From: Gammaproteobacteria bacterium UBA6173
GTDB lineage: Bacteria > Pseudomonadota > Gammaproteobacteria > Pseudomonadales > Pseudohongiellaceae
Assembly (NCBI GenBank): GCA_002422225.1
Contig: DITX01000100.1
Span: forward strand, 1-15,047
DNA length: 15,047 nucleotides
Reading direction: 5' to 3'
Made by a program: the position numbers and the translations under genes. Positions 14,220-15,047 of this stretch are shown piece by piece (the first letter of the stretch is position 1; every line of letters starts with the position of its first letter). The notes under the pieces were generated by a model that made no database searches, was not told the DNA's origin, and saw nothing but the letters and a program-made list of their open reading frames with translations.

Positions 14220-14504
14220 GGTCATTTTCATAGAGCAGCTGTTCAGGTAAGCCGCGTTAATGCACTGACTGGCACGCCAGCGCCCAGTAATGGTCGTGTG
14301 CGCGCATGGACAATCACCAACGCGCAATATAGCTATCTCTTTGATAGTTATCTTGACAGCAACATCAATCTGAGCGTGGGGGTTAATAACTTATTTGACC
14401 GTGAACCACAGCGACTGCCTATGCTGGGCGGTTTCGCCAGTCGTCTGCAGAGCCCATGGGGACGCCAGTTCTACATGAGCGTGGAGTGGGGACCACAATC
14501 ATAG
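14220..14504 (+). pseudogene. TonB-dependent receptor C-terminal relic
   Basis: The plus frame is open from 14220, just after an in-frame TAA at 14217-14219, to a TAG at 14502-14504. It reads NGRVRAWTITNAQYSYLFDS, NINLSVGVNNLFDREPQRLP and ASRLQSPWGRQFYMSVEW. NLSVGVNNLFDREP is the hallmark of the penultimate strands of TonB-dependent receptors, and the same block occurs at the end of the complete receptor at 665-3706 (INLSVGARNLTDRMPQ). Only about 94 residues remain of a protein normally over 700. Plug, TonB box and signal peptide are absent, so it cannot work as a receptor. A GTG at 14298 is an artefactual start. It is still followed directly by two hairpins, so the original 3' end is preserved. 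Confidence 0.8.
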
Positions 14505-14507
14505 TTG

Positions 14508-14533
14508 TTTCCCGCCGAGCAATCGGCGGGAAA
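14508..14533 (+). terminator. Hairpin after the receptor relic
   Basis: TTTCCCGCCGA (14508-14518) pairs perfectly over 11 bases with TCGGCGGGAAA (14523-14533) around GCAA, four bases after the TAG. The following TTTC is a weak T-tract, so this may be an inherited terminator of the lost receptor gene. Confidence 0.7.
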
Positions 14534-14546
14534 TTTCTACCAATAT

Positions 14547-14582
14547 AAAAAGGCCCAGTTCGTCATTGCCCCGGGCCTTTTT
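14547..14582. terminator. Bidirectional terminator between relic and RidA gene
   Basis: AAAAAGGCCC (14547-14556) pairs with GGGCCTTTTT (14573-14582) over 10 bases, enclosing a 16-base loop. The A/T arms give a U-run in either direction, so it can end both the plus-strand relic transcript and the minus-strand RidA-family gene, whose stop is 83 bases away. Confidence 0.8.
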
Positions 14583-14664
14583 ATTTTCTATTGCTGTTTT
14601 CAGAATCAGATAAAAACGGTCAGGTGGCTCAAGGGGAGGGGAATACCACCCGCCCGTAGTGCAC

Positions 14665-15047
14665 TTATCGTGTTGTTGCAGTAATTACTTCAACTTCAAC
14701 AAACATCAGCGGACCTACCAACCCGGCAACCTGCACGGTTGAGCGAGCTGGAAGTCGCGGCTGCTCTGGTGTGCCCCAGAACATACGGTAGGCTTCCATG
14801 AAACCATCAAAATCCATCTGACCACCCATTGCAGGGTCGCCTACCAAGAATACTGTCATCTTGACCACATCACCCATGCTCAGCCCATGACGTTCAAGGT
14901 CAGCTTGCATACGGTTAAATACGCTGATTGCCTGAGTTTTGGTGTCACCATAAAACTCAGGTGTACCACGTTGCGCATTCGGATTCGCCGCTGCGGGTGT
15001 CACGCCGCTGTGGAAAATAATCGAGGCACCAGGGCCAACTTCGACCG
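14665..15047 (-). CDS. RidA/YjgF-family protein, 5' end outside window
   Basis: The minus frame is open to the right edge, so the gene is partial at its N-terminus; a GTG at 15003 is internal, because GASIIFHSGVTP upstream of it continues the family's first conserved strand. The visible 126 residues follow the RidA pattern: GDTKTQAISVFNRMQ, HGLSMGDVVKMTVFLVGD, MDFDGFMEAYR, then LPARSTVQVAGL with the conserved arginine and FVEVEVITAT at the end. Classical RidA hydrolyses reactive enamine/imine intermediates such as 2-aminoacrylate made by PLP enzymes. Many paralogues act elsewhere, and the VGDPAMGGQ loop is not that of archetypal RidA, so the substrate is open. A residue-level subfamily call would need the missing start. 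Confidence 0.9.
   Translation of the reverse strand, partial: VEVGPGASIIFHSGVTPAAANPNAQRGTPEFYGDTKTQAISVFNRMQADLERHGLSMGDVVKMTVFLVGDPAMGGQMDFDGFMEAYRMFWGTPEQPRLPARSTVQVAGLVGPLMFVEVEVITATTR

Noticed and set aside
14091..14327. N-terminal extension of the MaoC gene
   Set aside because: The extension is cysteine-rich, non-homologous and antisense to the receptor relic; the ATG at 14090 begins a normal protein.

Overview
The window looks like chromosomal DNA of a free-living, probably aquatic, gammaproteobacterium. This is inferred from an IbpA-type small heat-shock protein behind a sigma-32-like promoter, a PurT very close to the enterobacterial protein, a YdfG-type dehydrogenase, a long TonB-dependent receptor and compact gene packing. 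I cannot name a genus. The sequence shows no phage, CRISPR, rRNA or tRNA.

Layout. Positions 1-664 hold an unidentified open frame running off the left edge and the 3' end of an IS4-family transposase. A complete TonB-dependent receptor (665-3706) follows, ending in a strong terminator. Positions 3795-4561 are a graveyard: a decayed alpha/beta-hydrolase tail on the minus strand, an unexplained 200-base stretch, and an internally deleted IS630-family transposase relic that stops three bases before a SAM-dependent methyltransferase (4565-5344). purT (5428-6609) is intact. A dead secreted trypsin-like protease (6651-7217, minus) comes next, divergent from a secreted cupin-like protein (7322-8020), which is convergent with a YdfG-like short-chain dehydrogenase (8027-8800, minus).

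The 460-base gap before ibpA is the densest non-coding region. On the minus strand it holds a promoter-like pair, about 145 bases able to fold into several hairpins, and a textbook intrinsic terminator, which together suggest a small RNA or an attenuated leader. On the plus strand it holds a sigma-32-type promoter and a leader that looks like a ROSE RNA thermometer for ibpA (9261-9710).

From 9847 to 13493 three closely spaced plus-strand redox genes look like one operon: a zinc-free MDR reductase, a nitronate monooxygenase and a membrane-anchored FMN/Fe-S glutamate-synthase-domain protein. They converge on a MaoC-type hydratase (13506-14090, minus). The C-terminal stub of a second TonB-dependent receptor, still followed by its hairpins, lies at 14220-14504. 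A RidA-family gene runs off the right edge on the minus strand.

The two most notable themes are the structured intergenic region around 8910-9260 and the number of gene relics (IS4, hydrolase, IS630, protease, receptor), which mark recent rearrangement and decay. I found no clear new defence or biosynthetic system; the nearest candidate for undescribed biology is the minus-strand RNA element and, more speculatively, the nitronate/glutamate-synthase-like operon.
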